DNA of 62,478 bases from CAG-791 sp963605745 (GTDB lineage: Bacteria > Bacillota > Clostridia > Lachnospirales > Lachnospiraceae), in NCBI GenBank assembly GCA_963605745.1, contig CAVCWT010000015.1, positions 1 through 62,478 of the forward strand, given 5' to 3'. Position numbers and translations under genes: made by a program. Below the pieces are notes generated by a model. That model did not search any database. It saw nothing but the letters and a program-made list of their open reading frames with translations, and was not told the DNA's origin. Shown in pieces: positions 16,133 through 24,608 of the stretch. Each line of letters starts with the position of its first letter. Position 1 is the stretch's first letter.

Positions 16133-17344
16133 TCAGACCTGATCCGTTTCTGTCCTGGTCTGATACACATCCGCATAAATTTGGGGCTGAAGATCCATTT
16201 TGCTCAAAAGCTCCATCAGCTTCCGGGCATATTTTTCTGTTGCGCCGCCAAACCGCACCAGTATCTGGAATTGATCCTCCAGCTGCGTGATCAGCATGGT
16301 ATTCGACATACCGTTATAAATTGCAACATCCTTTATGTGCTCATCATTGCTGCCGATCGTAAATTTTCCGACATAAGACACCACTGCGCACACATTTCTT
16401 CGAAACAGCGGCATATACGTTCGGCACAACGCTTCATAGGTCTTGATATAGTCATCGCTTCGCTGATAATCAATGGCTTCCCGTATTTTATGTATTGTCT
16501 GCCGCACCGGCGCACTCGTTAGATCTTCCTGATTCAGAGTCACCAGCGCATCCCCGGAGCAGGCAGCAAGCGACGAATCGATCCCATACGCTTTTCTCAT
16601 ATCAACTGTCACACTAAACGATAACGATTCCTTTTCCAGAGAGTTCACCTGGCGAATTGCCGTTCCCAGAAGGTAAGTGAACATGGATGACGGATTCGCT
16701 CCCTTCTCCTTACACTTCGTTATAAAGTCTGCCACGGGTATTCTGATTTTGGCCGACATTCCTCTTCCGGCCTCTCCATCCGTCATGGCAGGATCCACAT
16801 ACATTTTTTCTTCCGGCGGCACCGTCACAACCGGCTGCGGAACATAGCTTCCGATTTTCAGCAGAGCTTCCGGCTGATAATAATCCGAAATTTCCATTCC
16901 CTCTTCCCGAATGAATGCAGGTTTTTCGCCGGCATTTCCGGCATACAATTCCAGATAATGAAAACTCAGATTCTTGCCGATTTCCATCAGGCCGTGCCCA
17001 TCTAACACAGAATGAAGAATGGTAATGCTGATCGTATTTTCATCATACGAAACGGCAACCGGCCGGCCCGCGCAGGCCGTACTGCCCGGTTTCATGTGCC
17101 GGCTGCTGTGAACCGGATGATTGTCTCCTTCTGCTCTGCAGAACACAAACCGCTTGTCCTCTCCCACGCACATAACAGTCGTGTCCATCAAAGGGTACAC
17201 CTTCTTTGTGATCTCCCAGGCGGCAGCAAGCTTCTTACCATCGATCACATGATCCATGGTGATTTCCAATGTCCCGTGAACCTCGTCTGTCTGATCTGCG
17301 TACCAGAACCATGGTGTACGCCCTGCTTCATAAATAATTTCCAT
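16133..17344 (-). CDS. CAT/condensation-like acyltransferase (copy 2)
   Basis: 403 residues. The motif TILHSVLDGHGLMEI holds HxxxDG of the CAT/condensation/alcohol-acetyltransferase superfamily, and VVSYVGKFTIGSN matches the corresponding C-terminal block in copy 1. Overall identity to copy 1 appears low, so the two may act on different acceptors or form a pair. The start at 17344 (MEIIYEAGRT) has AGGAGAC upstream, supplied by the edge of the truncated repeat at 17362-17440. It lies between the STAS-acyl-CoA synthetase and the ABC exporter. The upstream in-frame codons to 17386 fall in the repeat and are not used. Confidence 0.66.
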   Translation of the reverse strand: MEIIYEAGRTPWFWYADQTDEVHGTLEITMDHVIDGKKLAAAWEITKKVYPLMDTTVMCVGEDKRFVFCRAEGDNHPVHSSRHMKPGSTACAGRPVAVSYDENTISITILHSVLDGHGLMEIGKNLSFHYLELYAGNAGEKPAFIREEGMEISDYYQPEALLKIGSYVPQPVVTVPPEEKMYVDPAMTDGEAGRGMSAKIRIPVADFITKCKEKGANPSSMFTYLLGTAIRQVNSLEKESLSFSVTVDMRKAYGIDSSLAACSGDALVTLNQEDLTSAPVRQTIHKIREAIDYQRSDDYIKTYEALCRTYMPLFRRNVCAVVSYVGKFTIGSNDEHIKDVAIYNGMSNTMLITQLEDQFQILVRFGGATEKYARKLMELLSKMDLQPQIYADVYQTRTETDQV

Positions 17345-17361
17345 GTTACTGTCTCCTGTCC

Positions 17362-17440
17362 GGCCTTGGCCACCTGAGGGTTTCAATCATGAATCCGTGC
17401 GCAGGGCGCCCGATTCATGTTGAAATCGTCAGGTGCTAAC
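17362..17440 (-). repeat. cloverleaf repeat, truncated copy inside the cluster
   Basis: Minus-strand copy holding the left end (GTTAGCACCTGACG), the complete first hairpin and the first arm of hairpin 2 (GGCCAAGGCC). It then breaks off into GGACAGGAGAC. It fills the gap between the STAS-acyl-CoA synthetase and acyltransferase genes. Confidence 0.8.
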
Positions 17441-17446
17441 CAGATA

Positions 17447-19333
17447 TCATTTTTGTAATTTCTCCGCCTTCTCGTTCATGTCTTTCTTTAGTCCGACTGA
17501 GTCCACTTTCCCGTTTGCCAGGGTCGGAAAGCTTTCATACTGGAACACATAAGACGGGATCTTATACTTTGCAAGCTTCGAGCTAAGGAATGCGATCAGC
17601 TCATCTTTGTTGATTTTCTCTCCATTCTTCATTACAACGCCGACACCTACTACCTCTGCATAAAAATCATCCTTAATGCCGACCACTTTTACTTCAGACA
17701 CATTCGGGAATTTAGAGACCTGTTCCGCAATCTCAGCAGGAGCAATGTTCTCCCCGCCCTTTTTGATCATCTCCTTTGCACGACCAACCAATGTGATGAA
17801 TCCGTCTTCGTCAACGATGGCAAGATCACCGGTGTGGAGCCAGCCTTCACTGTCAAACGGCTGATCTGCAGGGTCGATGTGATAATAACCCACCATTGTA
17901 CTTTTGCCCTTTGCGATCAATTCCCCTCTTTGTCCCTGTGTGCATTCCGTTCCGATTTCCGGATCAACAATCTTTACTTCAACGCCATGCACCGGCTTTC
18001 CAATGGATATCGCCACATGCTCTGCCGTATCGCCGTAAGGGGTCAATGTTACCGGTGCCATCTCACTTTGTCCGTAAATAGAACAAAATGTGGCATTTCG
18101 GAAGCTTTTCTGAAGATCCAGCATCTGCTGAACCGTAACCCCTGCACCGCCCATCATGATACAGCGGATGCTATCGACCCTCTCCGTTGCAAAAGACTTA
18201 CTGGACGAAATGGCGAACAGCAGTGTCGGAATAGAATACAGTTCCGTACACTTTTCCTTCTCAATAACCTCGATCACCATCGCTGTCTTAATCGTCTCCG
18301 GCATCACAATCAGTGCATCTGCCAGCATATTTCCAAGGAGGCCAAAGCACAGCCCGAACAAGTGAAACATCGGCAGTACCTGACAATAAACATCCTTTTC
18401 TGTGATTCGGAAATGCTGCGCCGTCACGTTGGCCGAGCTAAGAAGGTTATAGGCCGACAGCATCACCGCCTTCGGATTGCCGGTCGATCCCGATGTAAAA
18501 ATGACGACAGCCGGGTCATCGTAATCAATGTTCGAGCTGAATACAAATTCTGTTTCCCTGTAATCTCCGACTCTCCCTGTAAAATCAACCTGGTTGTCAA
18601 AGCAATAGGTTTCACAGACATCCGATCCTTCCCTTGTGGTCAAAGTTCTGACCATTTCCTCTTTATCCGTCACAGAAGTCAGCTCGCCATAACAAAGATG
18701 CGTGATCTTTCCCACTTTTGTGATTCCAAAGATTTCTTCTGTATTCAGATTAAAATTAATCAAAAAGGCAATGGCGCCTAATTTCTGTACTGCAAAAAAG
18801 GCAAAAATCCAGTTGGCTGTATTCATTCCTGCAAAGCCAACATGCGTTCCTTTTTTCACGCCTTTCTTTCTCAGATCCATTGCAATGATCGAAGAATACA
18901 GATCAATCTGCTCATAGGTATAGGCCGTTCTCTTCTGTCCGCTGGAGATAACAAACGCGGTCGCTCTCCCATTCTCTCTTACCTTTTCTTCCAGGAAGTC
19001 CTTCAGCGGCATCTTGCACAGTGAAACGGCCTCCTTTGCTGCTCGTGTATAATGCAGCATTTCCAGAAATCCCGTAACTTCAAGGACTTCATACACTACA
19101 TCTGACACGTTCAGAACGGTCATCCCGCTTTTGAGATGTTTTTTTTGTTCGATCAGCAGGGTTCTAAGACCTGCTGATGTAATATACTCCACATCTGCAA
19201 AATCGATCACCAGCTGATTGTTCTCATTAATTTTTCCCAGCACCTGCTGGAATTCTGAAACGGTTTCTGTATCAATTCTTCCGCTTACCTTGACGATTGC
19301 TGTGCCGTCATACTCCATTACCTGAATCTGCAT
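17447..19333 (-). CDS. STAS domain fused to acyl-CoA synthetase / AMP-forming ligase
   Basis: 628 residues. Residues 1-100 are a STAS domain with the phospho-serine motif VEYITSAGLRTLL. Residues ~105-628 are a complete ANL-family adenylating enzyme: FTSGSTGNPKAVMLS (P-loop), IYGQSEMAPVT, GWLHTGDLAIVDEDGF, GRAKEMIKKGGENIAP and the C-terminal lysine in ANGKVDSVG. It should activate a carboxylic acid, probably a fatty acid, as acyl-AMP and acyl-CoA. It is the first gene of the cluster. The fusion suggests that activity or location is gated by STAS phosphorylation through the SpoIIE/RsbW-like protein. Start ATG at 19333 has GGAG six bases before it; a TTG at 19345 is less likely. Confidence 0.85.
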   Translation of the reverse strand: MQIQVMEYDGTAIVKVSGRIDTETVSEFQQVLGKINENNQLVIDFADVEYITSAGLRTLLIEQKKHLKSGMTVLNVSDVVYEVLEVTGFLEMLHYTRAAKEAVSLCKMPLKDFLEEKVRENGRATAFVISSGQKRTAYTYEQIDLYSSIIAMDLRKKGVKKGTHVGFAGMNTANWIFAFFAVQKLGAIAFLINFNLNTEEIFGITKVGKITHLCYGELTSVTDKEEMVRTLTTREGSDVCETYCFDNQVDFTGRVGDYRETEFVFSSNIDYDDPAVVIFTSGSTGNPKAVMLSAYNLLSSANVTAQHFRITEKDVYCQVLPMFHLFGLCFGLLGNMLADALIVMPETIKTAMVIEVIEKEKCTELYSIPTLLFAISSSKSFATERVDSIRCIMMGGAGVTVQQMLDLQKSFRNATFCSIYGQSEMAPVTLTPYGDTAEHVAISIGKPVHGVEVKIVDPEIGTECTQGQRGELIAKGKSTMVGYYHIDPADQPFDSEGWLHTGDLAIVDEDGFITLVGRAKEMIKKGGENIAPAEIAEQVSKFPNVSEVKVVGIKDDFYAEVVGVGVVMKNGEKINKDELIAFLSSKLAKYKIPSYVFQYESFPTLANGKVDSVGLKKDMNEKAEKLQK

Positions 19334-19450
19334 TTTATTCTCCAATCTGAATTCTCAGTTGCTAAAATTGCCATTAAACATAGCTATATACGCATCAAAC
19401 TTACAAAATGTTACATAAAAACCAGGCAGCTGCACTGCCTTCTCCTGTTA

Positions 19451-19530
19451 GGCCTTGGCCACCTGAGGGTTTCAATCATGAATCCGTGCGCGAAGCGCCC
19501 GATTCATGTTGAAATCGCCAGGTACTAAAC
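19451..19530 (-). repeat. cloverleaf repeat, truncated copy upstream of the cluster
   Basis: Same truncation as the copy at 17362: left end, complete hairpin 1, GGCCAAGGCC, then AACAGGAG. It lies 118 bp upstream of the STAS-acyl-CoA synthetase gene in the presumed promoter/leader region. Confidence 0.8.
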
Positions 19531-19552
19531 AGATGCAGATACATATAAAGAA

Positions 19553-19590
19553 AGACGCCCTTCTTAAAATCTCTTTTAAGAAAAGCGTCT
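19553..19590 (-). terminator. intrinsic terminator after the cytidylate-kinase-like gene
   Basis: AGACGCCCTTCTTAAAA pairs with TTTTAAGAAAAGCGTCT with a short loop. On the minus strand it is followed by TTTCTTT. It separates the STAS cluster from the gene upstream. Confidence 0.8.
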
Positions 19591-19636
19591 CCTTCTGCAA
19601 ACAGTTTTATCAAACTGCCTGATCACGATTCTGTTT

Positions 19637-20254
19637 TCAGCCCTCTGTGTGAATGTTGTTGGCCTTCATGTAAGCCTTCACGTAGGCGGCCAGACATTTT
19701 GCCGTCGGTTCGATCCCCAGCCTGCTGCTGTTGATGAGAAGATCATACCCTCTGGAATCACCCCATTTGTAGTCTGCGTAATGATTGTGGTACTGCTTGC
19801 GCTTGAAATCCACACGGCGCATGCGGTCCTTGGCTTCCTGCTCGTTCATATTAAAGACTCGCATGATGCGCTCCCTTTTGTCCTTTTTATCTCCCGTAAT
19901 GAACATACTGATCACATGCGGGTAACTGCGCAGAACCGACTCTGCGCAGCGCCCGACAATGACAAAGGATTCGCCGGTCTCTGCAATCTTACGAATGTAC
20001 TCAAAAACCTTCTCTGCCACAATCTCCTCGGGAGAATTGGAGAACTCTCCGATTCTGCGGGAAAGGAAATAATTGATCGGCTTTTCATCCATCTGCTCCA
20101 CGAATTCTCTCGAATAGCCAAGGTCTACAACGCCCTCAATGATTTCCTTGTCGTACAGCTTGATCCCGAGCTCGTCGGCCAGCTGCTGCGCAATAAAATG
20201 ACCGCCGCTGCCGTGTTCTCTTCCCACCGATACAATAATCTGATTCTCGTTCAT
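19637..20254 (-). CDS. cytidylate kinase-like family protein
   Basis: 205 residues. The N-terminal IIVSVGREHGSGGHFIAQQL is the P-loop form (GxxGSGG) of the cytidylate-kinase-like family common in Clostridia, followed by LYDKEII and later GRCAESVL. Members lack parts of true Cmk and their phosphate acceptor is uncertain; the protein may be a nucleotide or small-molecule kinase. Start at 20254 (MNENQ) is chosen because conserved sequence begins at once and GGGGG lies upstream; ATG at 20266 is possible. It has its own terminator at 19553-19590, so it is probably not part of the STAS cluster. Confidence 0.78.
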   Translation of the reverse strand: MNENQIIVSVGREHGSGGHFIAQQLADELGIKLYDKEIIEGVVDLGYSREFVEQMDEKPINYFLSRRIGEFSNSPEEIVAEKVFEYIRKIAETGESFVIVGRCAESVLRSYPHVISMFITGDKKDKRERIMRVFNMNEQEAKDRMRRVDFKRKQYHNHYADYKWGDSRGYDLLINSSRLGIEPTAKCLAAYVKAYMKANNIHTEG

Positions 20255-20312
20255 TCTAACCCCCATTTTATGCAGTCCCCACTGCCATCGTCACGCACAT
20301 ATCACCCGGATA

Positions 20313-20430
20313 TCCCGCATTGCTTTTGTTCTCTTCTGCGGCTCATCGATCTGCGTATGATCCCGCATTGCTTTTATTCTCTTCTGCGGCTCATCGGCCT
20401 CCACGGGTGATCCCGTATTGCACTTTCGTA
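20313..20430 (+). repeat. 48-50 bp direct repeat, ~2.3 units
   Basis: TCCCGCATTGCTTTT-TTCTCTTCTGCGGCTCATCG occurs at 20313 and 20361 with two or three changes, and its beginning recurs at 20411 (TCCCGTATTGC). It fills the gap between the transporter at 20457 and the cytidylate-kinase-like gene. Confidence 0.85.
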
Positions 20431-20456
20431 CCTGTCACTCCCATACAATACGCTCT

Positions 20457-21821
20457 TTACAGATACCTTGCATACACGCATACCAGTGAAATCATTATAA
20501 CAATTACCGTTGCAGGGACACAATATCTGCAATATTTTCCCCAGCTGATGGGGTGGCCGTTTTTGGCCGATACGGAGGTTCCTACAACATTGGCCGAAGC
20601 GCCGATCGGGGTTGCATTGCCGCCGATATCCGTTCCCAGGGACAGTGTCCAGGCAAGGGTCGGAAGCGCCACACCGGTCGTCACAGACAAGGACTGAATC
20701 ACCGGCAGCATGGTAGCTGCAAACGGAATGTTGTCAATCAATGCACTGCAGACTGCGGACAGGATCAGAATAATTGCAACAATAACGTATGCGTTTCCGC
20801 CGCTGACAACAGAGATAAAGTTCGCGATGATTTCCAGAACGCCGGTCTGCTCCAGCCCGCCGACGGAGACAAAGAGCCCGATAAAGAACAGAAGCGTTTT
20901 ATAGTCCACACCCTTCAGGATCCTGGCAATCACTCCGGTCCCTGAGGTTGCCGCCATAGCAATCAGAGTCAGGATCGCAACAATCACGCCAATGCAGGCA
21001 ACCGTCAGTCCCGTCTGTGCATGCGTCACCAGTAGTACCACCGCCAGAGCGAAAACAACGATTCCGCAGACAAAGGAGCTCTTGCTCGTAATCGCTGTTG
21101 CCGGATCCGGGCAGGACACCTCGCCGGTCCTTGCTTCCTCGTTGGCCTTCAGCTCCTTTCGAAAGCACAGCCAGAAATAAACCAGTGCGAACACAAAGCA
21201 GATCCCGACGATCACGCCGGTGTTGCTGATAAAGTCCATAAAGGAATAGCCAAGAGACGTTCCGATGATGATGTTCGGCGGGTCTCCGCTCATCGTTGCC
21301 GCGCCGCCAAGGTTCGCGCAGAACACCTCCGAAAGGATCATCGGCACCGGATTGTAGCCCAGCTCCCTTGACAGCTCAATGGTTACGGTTGCCAGGAACA
21401 GGACCACCGTAATGCTGTCGATGAACATCGAAAGGAATCCCGACATACACATAAAGCAGACAAGGAGCGGCACCAGATGATAGTGCACCGCCTTCGCCAG
21501 TGTCAGACACAGCCAGCGAAAGAATCCGGAATGCCCAAGGCCCTCTACCATGATCATCATTCCTGCGATGAACACGATCGTCGACCAGTTGATTCCTGCC
21601 GATGCGCTCTCCTCTGCTCCATACCAGAAGCTTGTTTCAAAGAAAGCTTTCAGATTTAATGTATCCGCAATGGCCTGCGGACTTCTCATGCAGATGCCGA
21701 ATACAAGGACCAGCATAAGGAGTCCGCTCACCAGCGTAATCCATTGCCTCTCGAATTTGTCCAGAATGATCAAAAGGAACATTCCGACAAAAATAATCAG
21801 TGCCAAAATCTGTGCCGCCAT
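20457..21821 (-). CDS. SLC13/ArsB-NhaD family anion or Na+/H+ transporter
   Basis: 454-residue membrane protein with about 11-12 hydrophobic segments. The blocks NLGGAATMSGDPPNIIIGTS and, in the second half, GTDIGGNATPIGASANVVGT are the paired conserved loops of the ArsB/NhaD/SLC13 ion-transporter superfamily. Possible cargo includes Na+/H+, arsenite or dicarboxylates; no arsenic genes are nearby, so arsenite is not favoured. AGGAGAGGG precedes the ATG at 21821. The protein carries a long soluble stretch around residues 50-75 before TM3. Confidence 0.85.
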   Translation of the reverse strand: MAAQILALIIFVGMFLLIILDKFERQWITLVSGLLMLVLVFGICMRSPQAIADTLNLKAFFETSFWYGAEESASAGINWSTIVFIAGMMIMVEGLGHSGFFRWLCLTLAKAVHYHLVPLLVCFMCMSGFLSMFIDSITVVLFLATVTIELSRELGYNPVPMILSEVFCANLGGAATMSGDPPNIIIGTSLGYSFMDFISNTGVIVGICFVFALVYFWLCFRKELKANEEARTGEVSCPDPATAITSKSSFVCGIVVFALAVVLLVTHAQTGLTVACIGVIVAILTLIAMAATSGTGVIARILKGVDYKTLLFFIGLFVSVGGLEQTGVLEIIANFISVVSGGNAYVIVAIILILSAVCSALIDNIPFAATMLPVIQSLSVTTGVALPTLAWTLSLGTDIGGNATPIGASANVVGTSVSAKNGHPISWGKYCRYCVPATVIVIMISLVCVYARYL

Positions 21822-22084
21822 AGAATTCCCTCTCCTGATGTCCTTTTGCGTTTTCCGACACCGACAGCACTGTAATACTCCTTTGCTGTTTTCTCATTTT
21901 CACTCGATGCCGTGTCTTTTGTTTTGTTAAAATTTTGACGTAACGAGTATCATACTCCTTTCCCACGAAAGTGACAAAGAAAAAAAAGGATCTTAGCATG
22001 ATCTTAACCAGTCTCCCATTTCCATTTCAGCGCATCACATAACAATCACAGAAAAAAACAGAAAACCACGGAAAATCACAGAAA
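21822..22084. other. intergenic region upstream of the SLC13 gene
   Basis: Contains the leader of the minus-strand transporter and A-rich sequence. I see no gene and no confident promoter. Confidence 0.5.
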
Positions 22085-22141
22085 AACATAAAAAACACAG
22101 AACAACATAAAAAACACAGAACAACATAAAAAACGCAGAAC
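22085..22141 (+). repeat. 19-bp tandem repeat, three units
   Basis: AACATAAAAAACACAGAAC occurs at 22085, 22104 and 22123, the last with one change (CGCAG). Looser copies precede it (CACAGAAAA, CACGGAAAA). It abuts the enolase terminator; the last unit overlaps the first bases of its stem. Confidence 0.9.
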
Positions 22142-22185
22142 AAGAAAGGGACATGACCTGCCGGTCATGTCCCTTTCTTGTTCTG
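22136..22185 (-). terminator. strong intrinsic terminator of enolase
   Basis: A 23-bp perfect inverted repeat: 22136-22158 (starting CAGAACAAGAAAGGGACATG) pairs with 22163-22185 around a TGCC loop. On the minus strand it is followed by CGTTTTTT. Confidence 0.92.
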
Positions 22186-22237
22186 TGTTTTCCTTCCACC
22201 GAGCCGATCTTGACCGGCAGAGTCGTCTTATTTTGCC

Positions 22238-23533
22238 TTATCTGTTGAATGCATTCTTGCCCGGATATACGGCTGCCTCGCCCAGCTCTTCCTCGATGCG
22301 AAGGAGCTGATTGTACTTGGCAACGCGCTCGCTTCTTGAAGGTGCGCCGGTCTTGATCTGTCTCGTGTTCAGTGCAACGGCCAGATCAGCAATGGTAGTG
22401 TCCTCAGTCTCGCCGGAGCGGTGAGAAGTGATTGCCGTGTAACCAGCCTTGTGTGCCATCTTGATCGCCTCAAGCGTCTCGGATACGGAGCCAATCTGGT
22501 TGAGCTTGATCAGAATGGAGTTGCCGGAGCCGTTCTCAATGCCCTTGGAGAGGCGCTTTGTGTTGGTAACGAAAAGGTCATCGCCAACGAGCTGAACCTT
22601 GTCGCCGAGCTCTGCGGTCATCTTCTTCCAGCCTTCCCAGTCCTCTTCGTCCAGACCATCCTCGATGGACCAGATGGGATATTTCTCGATCAGGGACTTC
22701 CAGTGTGCGATCAGCTCATCGGAGGTAAAGTCTTTGCCGGACTTGGGCTGATGATAGTAGCCAATGCCCTTCTCGCTCTTCCACTCACTGGATGCTGCAT
22801 CCATTGCCAGTACGAAATCGGTACCAGGCTCATAGCCGGCATCCTTGACGGCCTGCAGGATGTGCTCGATGGTGTCCTCATCGTCCTTGAGGTTCGGAGC
22901 AAAGCCGCCCTCGTCGCCGACAGCTGTGGTATTGCCTTCAGCCTTGAGGTTCTTCTGCAGTGCATGGAAGACCTCGGTGCACCAGCGAAGTGCCTCGCGG
23001 AAGGTCGGTGCGCCAACCGGCATGATCATGAATTCCTGGGTGTCAACAGAGTTGGTGGCATGTGCGCCGCCGTTTAAGATGTTCATCATCGGAACCGGCA
23101 AAACATTTGCGTTGGCACCGCCAAGGAAGCGATACAGCGGAATGCCAAGGGACTCTGCTGCTGCCTTGCAGCTCGCAATGGATACAGCCAGAATGGCATT
23201 GGCGCCGAGTTTCGACTTGTTCGGAGTGCCGTCTGCCTTCAGCATCGCTGCATCTACAGCGTATACATTCTGAGGATCCATTCCCTTCAGAACATCGTTG
23301 ATGATGGTGTTGACATTATTGACGGCAGTCTCAACGCCCTTTCCGCCGAACTTGTCCTTGTTGCCGTCGCGCAGCTCAATGGCCTCGAACTCACCGGTGG
23401 ATGCACCGCTCGGAGCTGTGCCCCTTCCTACTACGCCGTTGGTCAGGATGACCTCGGCCTCAACCGTCGGATTACCGCGGGAGTCTACAATCTCACGTCC
23501 GATTACTTTCTCAATCTGAAGATGCTGCATCAT
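22238..23533 (-). CDS. eno: enolase (phosphopyruvate hydratase)
   Basis: 431 residues, full length. Interconverts 2-phosphoglycerate and phosphoenolpyruvate in glycolysis; cytoplasmic, Mg2+-dependent. N-terminal IGREIVDSRGNPTVEAEV, GAPSGASTGEFEA-like loop (GTAPSGASTGEFEAIELRD), GDDLFVTN, LIKLNQIGS with the catalytic Lys and SHRSGETEDTTIADLAV are all present. Ribosome binding site AAAGGAGAC is nine bases before the first ATG; a second ATG follows at once. Monocistronic, with a very strong terminator at 22136-22185. Confidence 0.98.
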   Translation of the reverse strand: MMQHLQIEKVIGREIVDSRGNPTVEAEVILTNGVVGRGTAPSGASTGEFEAIELRDGNKDKFGGKGVETAVNNVNTIINDVLKGMDPQNVYAVDAAMLKADGTPNKSKLGANAILAVSIASCKAAAESLGIPLYRFLGGANANVLPVPMMNILNGGAHATNSVDTQEFMIMPVGAPTFREALRWCTEVFHALQKNLKAEGNTTAVGDEGGFAPNLKDDEDTIEHILQAVKDAGYEPGTDFVLAMDAASSEWKSEKGIGYYHQPKSGKDFTSDELIAHWKSLIEKYPIWSIEDGLDEEDWEGWKKMTAELGDKVQLVGDDLFVTNTKRLSKGIENGSGNSILIKLNQIGSVSETLEAIKMAHKAGYTAITSHRSGETEDTTIADLAVALNTRQIKTGAPSRSERVAKYNQLLRIEEELGEAAVYPGKNAFNR

Positions 23534-23567
23534 TGGTATCGTCTCCTTTCGCCTTCATGCGAGTATC

Positions 23568-23605
23568 ACTAGTACAGCGTTTGAAAATAACTAGTACCGC
23601 CTTTT
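23568..23605 (+). repeat. fragment of the MITE-like element ends
   Basis: CTAGTACAGCGTTTGAAAAT and the adjacent CTAGTACCGCCTTTTGCAAA repeat the left end of the element at 314-479 in tandem. No right end is found nearby, so this is a remnant in the enolase upstream region. Confidence 0.6.
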
Positions 23606-23762
23606 GCAAAATAGCCGGATCCTTCATCGGTCTTGAAAAATGTCCCGGCTGCATTGCAAGCACCGCACTGAGTTTGCCGTTTCTAACCGTTAAGACTATA
23701 ACACAGATCTTCCAAAAATTAAATATAGCTAATATTTTTTATATTATGTTTATCTTTGTTAG

Positions 23763-24536
23763 CTAGCACAGCGCCACATCCAGTGCCATCATGAGGGTAA
23801 ACCCAGCCGCGAACATGAGAACCCCCACATTCGAATGCTCGCCGGATGACATCTCCGGGATCAGTTCCTCTACCACAACGTACAACATAGCTCCTGCTGC
23901 AAAGCTCAGAAAATACGGCATCCACGGAACCAATGCCGTTGCCGCGAGCAGCACCAGCACTGCCCCAAGAGGTTCCACAGCGCCGGATAAAACACCCCCG
24001 AGAAAAGCTCTCCCTCTGCTCTTTCCCTGCGCATGAAGCGGCATCGAGATGATCGCACCCTCCGGGAAGTTCTGAATGGCAATTCCAAGAGATAACGCCA
24101 GCGCAGCTCCTGTCGTGATCCCGCCGCCGACTCCTGCCCCCGCATAGACGACGCCAACCGCCATTCCCTCCGGAATATTGTGAAGAGTCACTGCCAGAAT
24201 CATCATCGTCGTTCTGGCCAGCCCGCTCCTTGGCCCTTCTGCCTTACTCGCATACATATGAAGGTGCGGGATCACATGATCCAGCAGCAGCAAAAATAAC
24301 GTCCCCGCCCAGAATCCTGCCGCTGCCGGCAAAAAGGCCCACATTCCCATTTCCTCGCACTGCTCCATTGCCGGAATGAGGAGACTCCAGATTGAGGCAG
24401 CAACCATCACTCCCGCCGCAAACCCTGTCAAAGCCCGCTGCACTCTGTCATTTAATTCCTTCTTCATAAAGAACACGCTCCCGGCTCCCAGCGATGTTCC
24501 CAGAAACGGAATCAGAATCCCTTCCAATGTACCCAT
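23763..24536 (-). CDS. ZIP family divalent metal transporter
   Basis: 257 residues, about eight hydrophobic segments. The metal-binding helices read TLHNIPEGMAVGV and AIQNFPEGAIIS, the HNxPEG/QNxPEG motifs of ZIP transporters (ZupT/GufA branch). It probably imports zinc, iron or manganese. A His-containing loop (LLLDHVIPHLHMYAS) between TM3 and TM4 also fits. Expression is likely metal-regulated through the 28-bp palindrome at 24609-24636 directly downstream of its promoter. Confidence 0.92.
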   Translation of the reverse strand: MGTLEGILIPFLGTSLGAGSVFFMKKELNDRVQRALTGFAAGVMVAASIWSLLIPAMEQCEEMGMWAFLPAAAGFWAGTLFLLLLDHVIPHLHMYASKAEGPRSGLARTTMMILAVTLHNIPEGMAVGVVYAGAGVGGGITTGAALALSLGIAIQNFPEGAIISMPLHAQGKSRGRAFLGGVLSGAVEPLGAVLVLLAATALVPWMPYFLSFAAGAMLYVVVEELIPEMSSGEHSNVGVLMFAAGFTLMMALDVALC

Positions 24537-24608
24537 ATCGTTCTCCTGTCTTCGTTTGGATGAATCGATCTTTTGTTGAATCGATCTTTTGTTGAATCAG
24601 TCGTTTAT

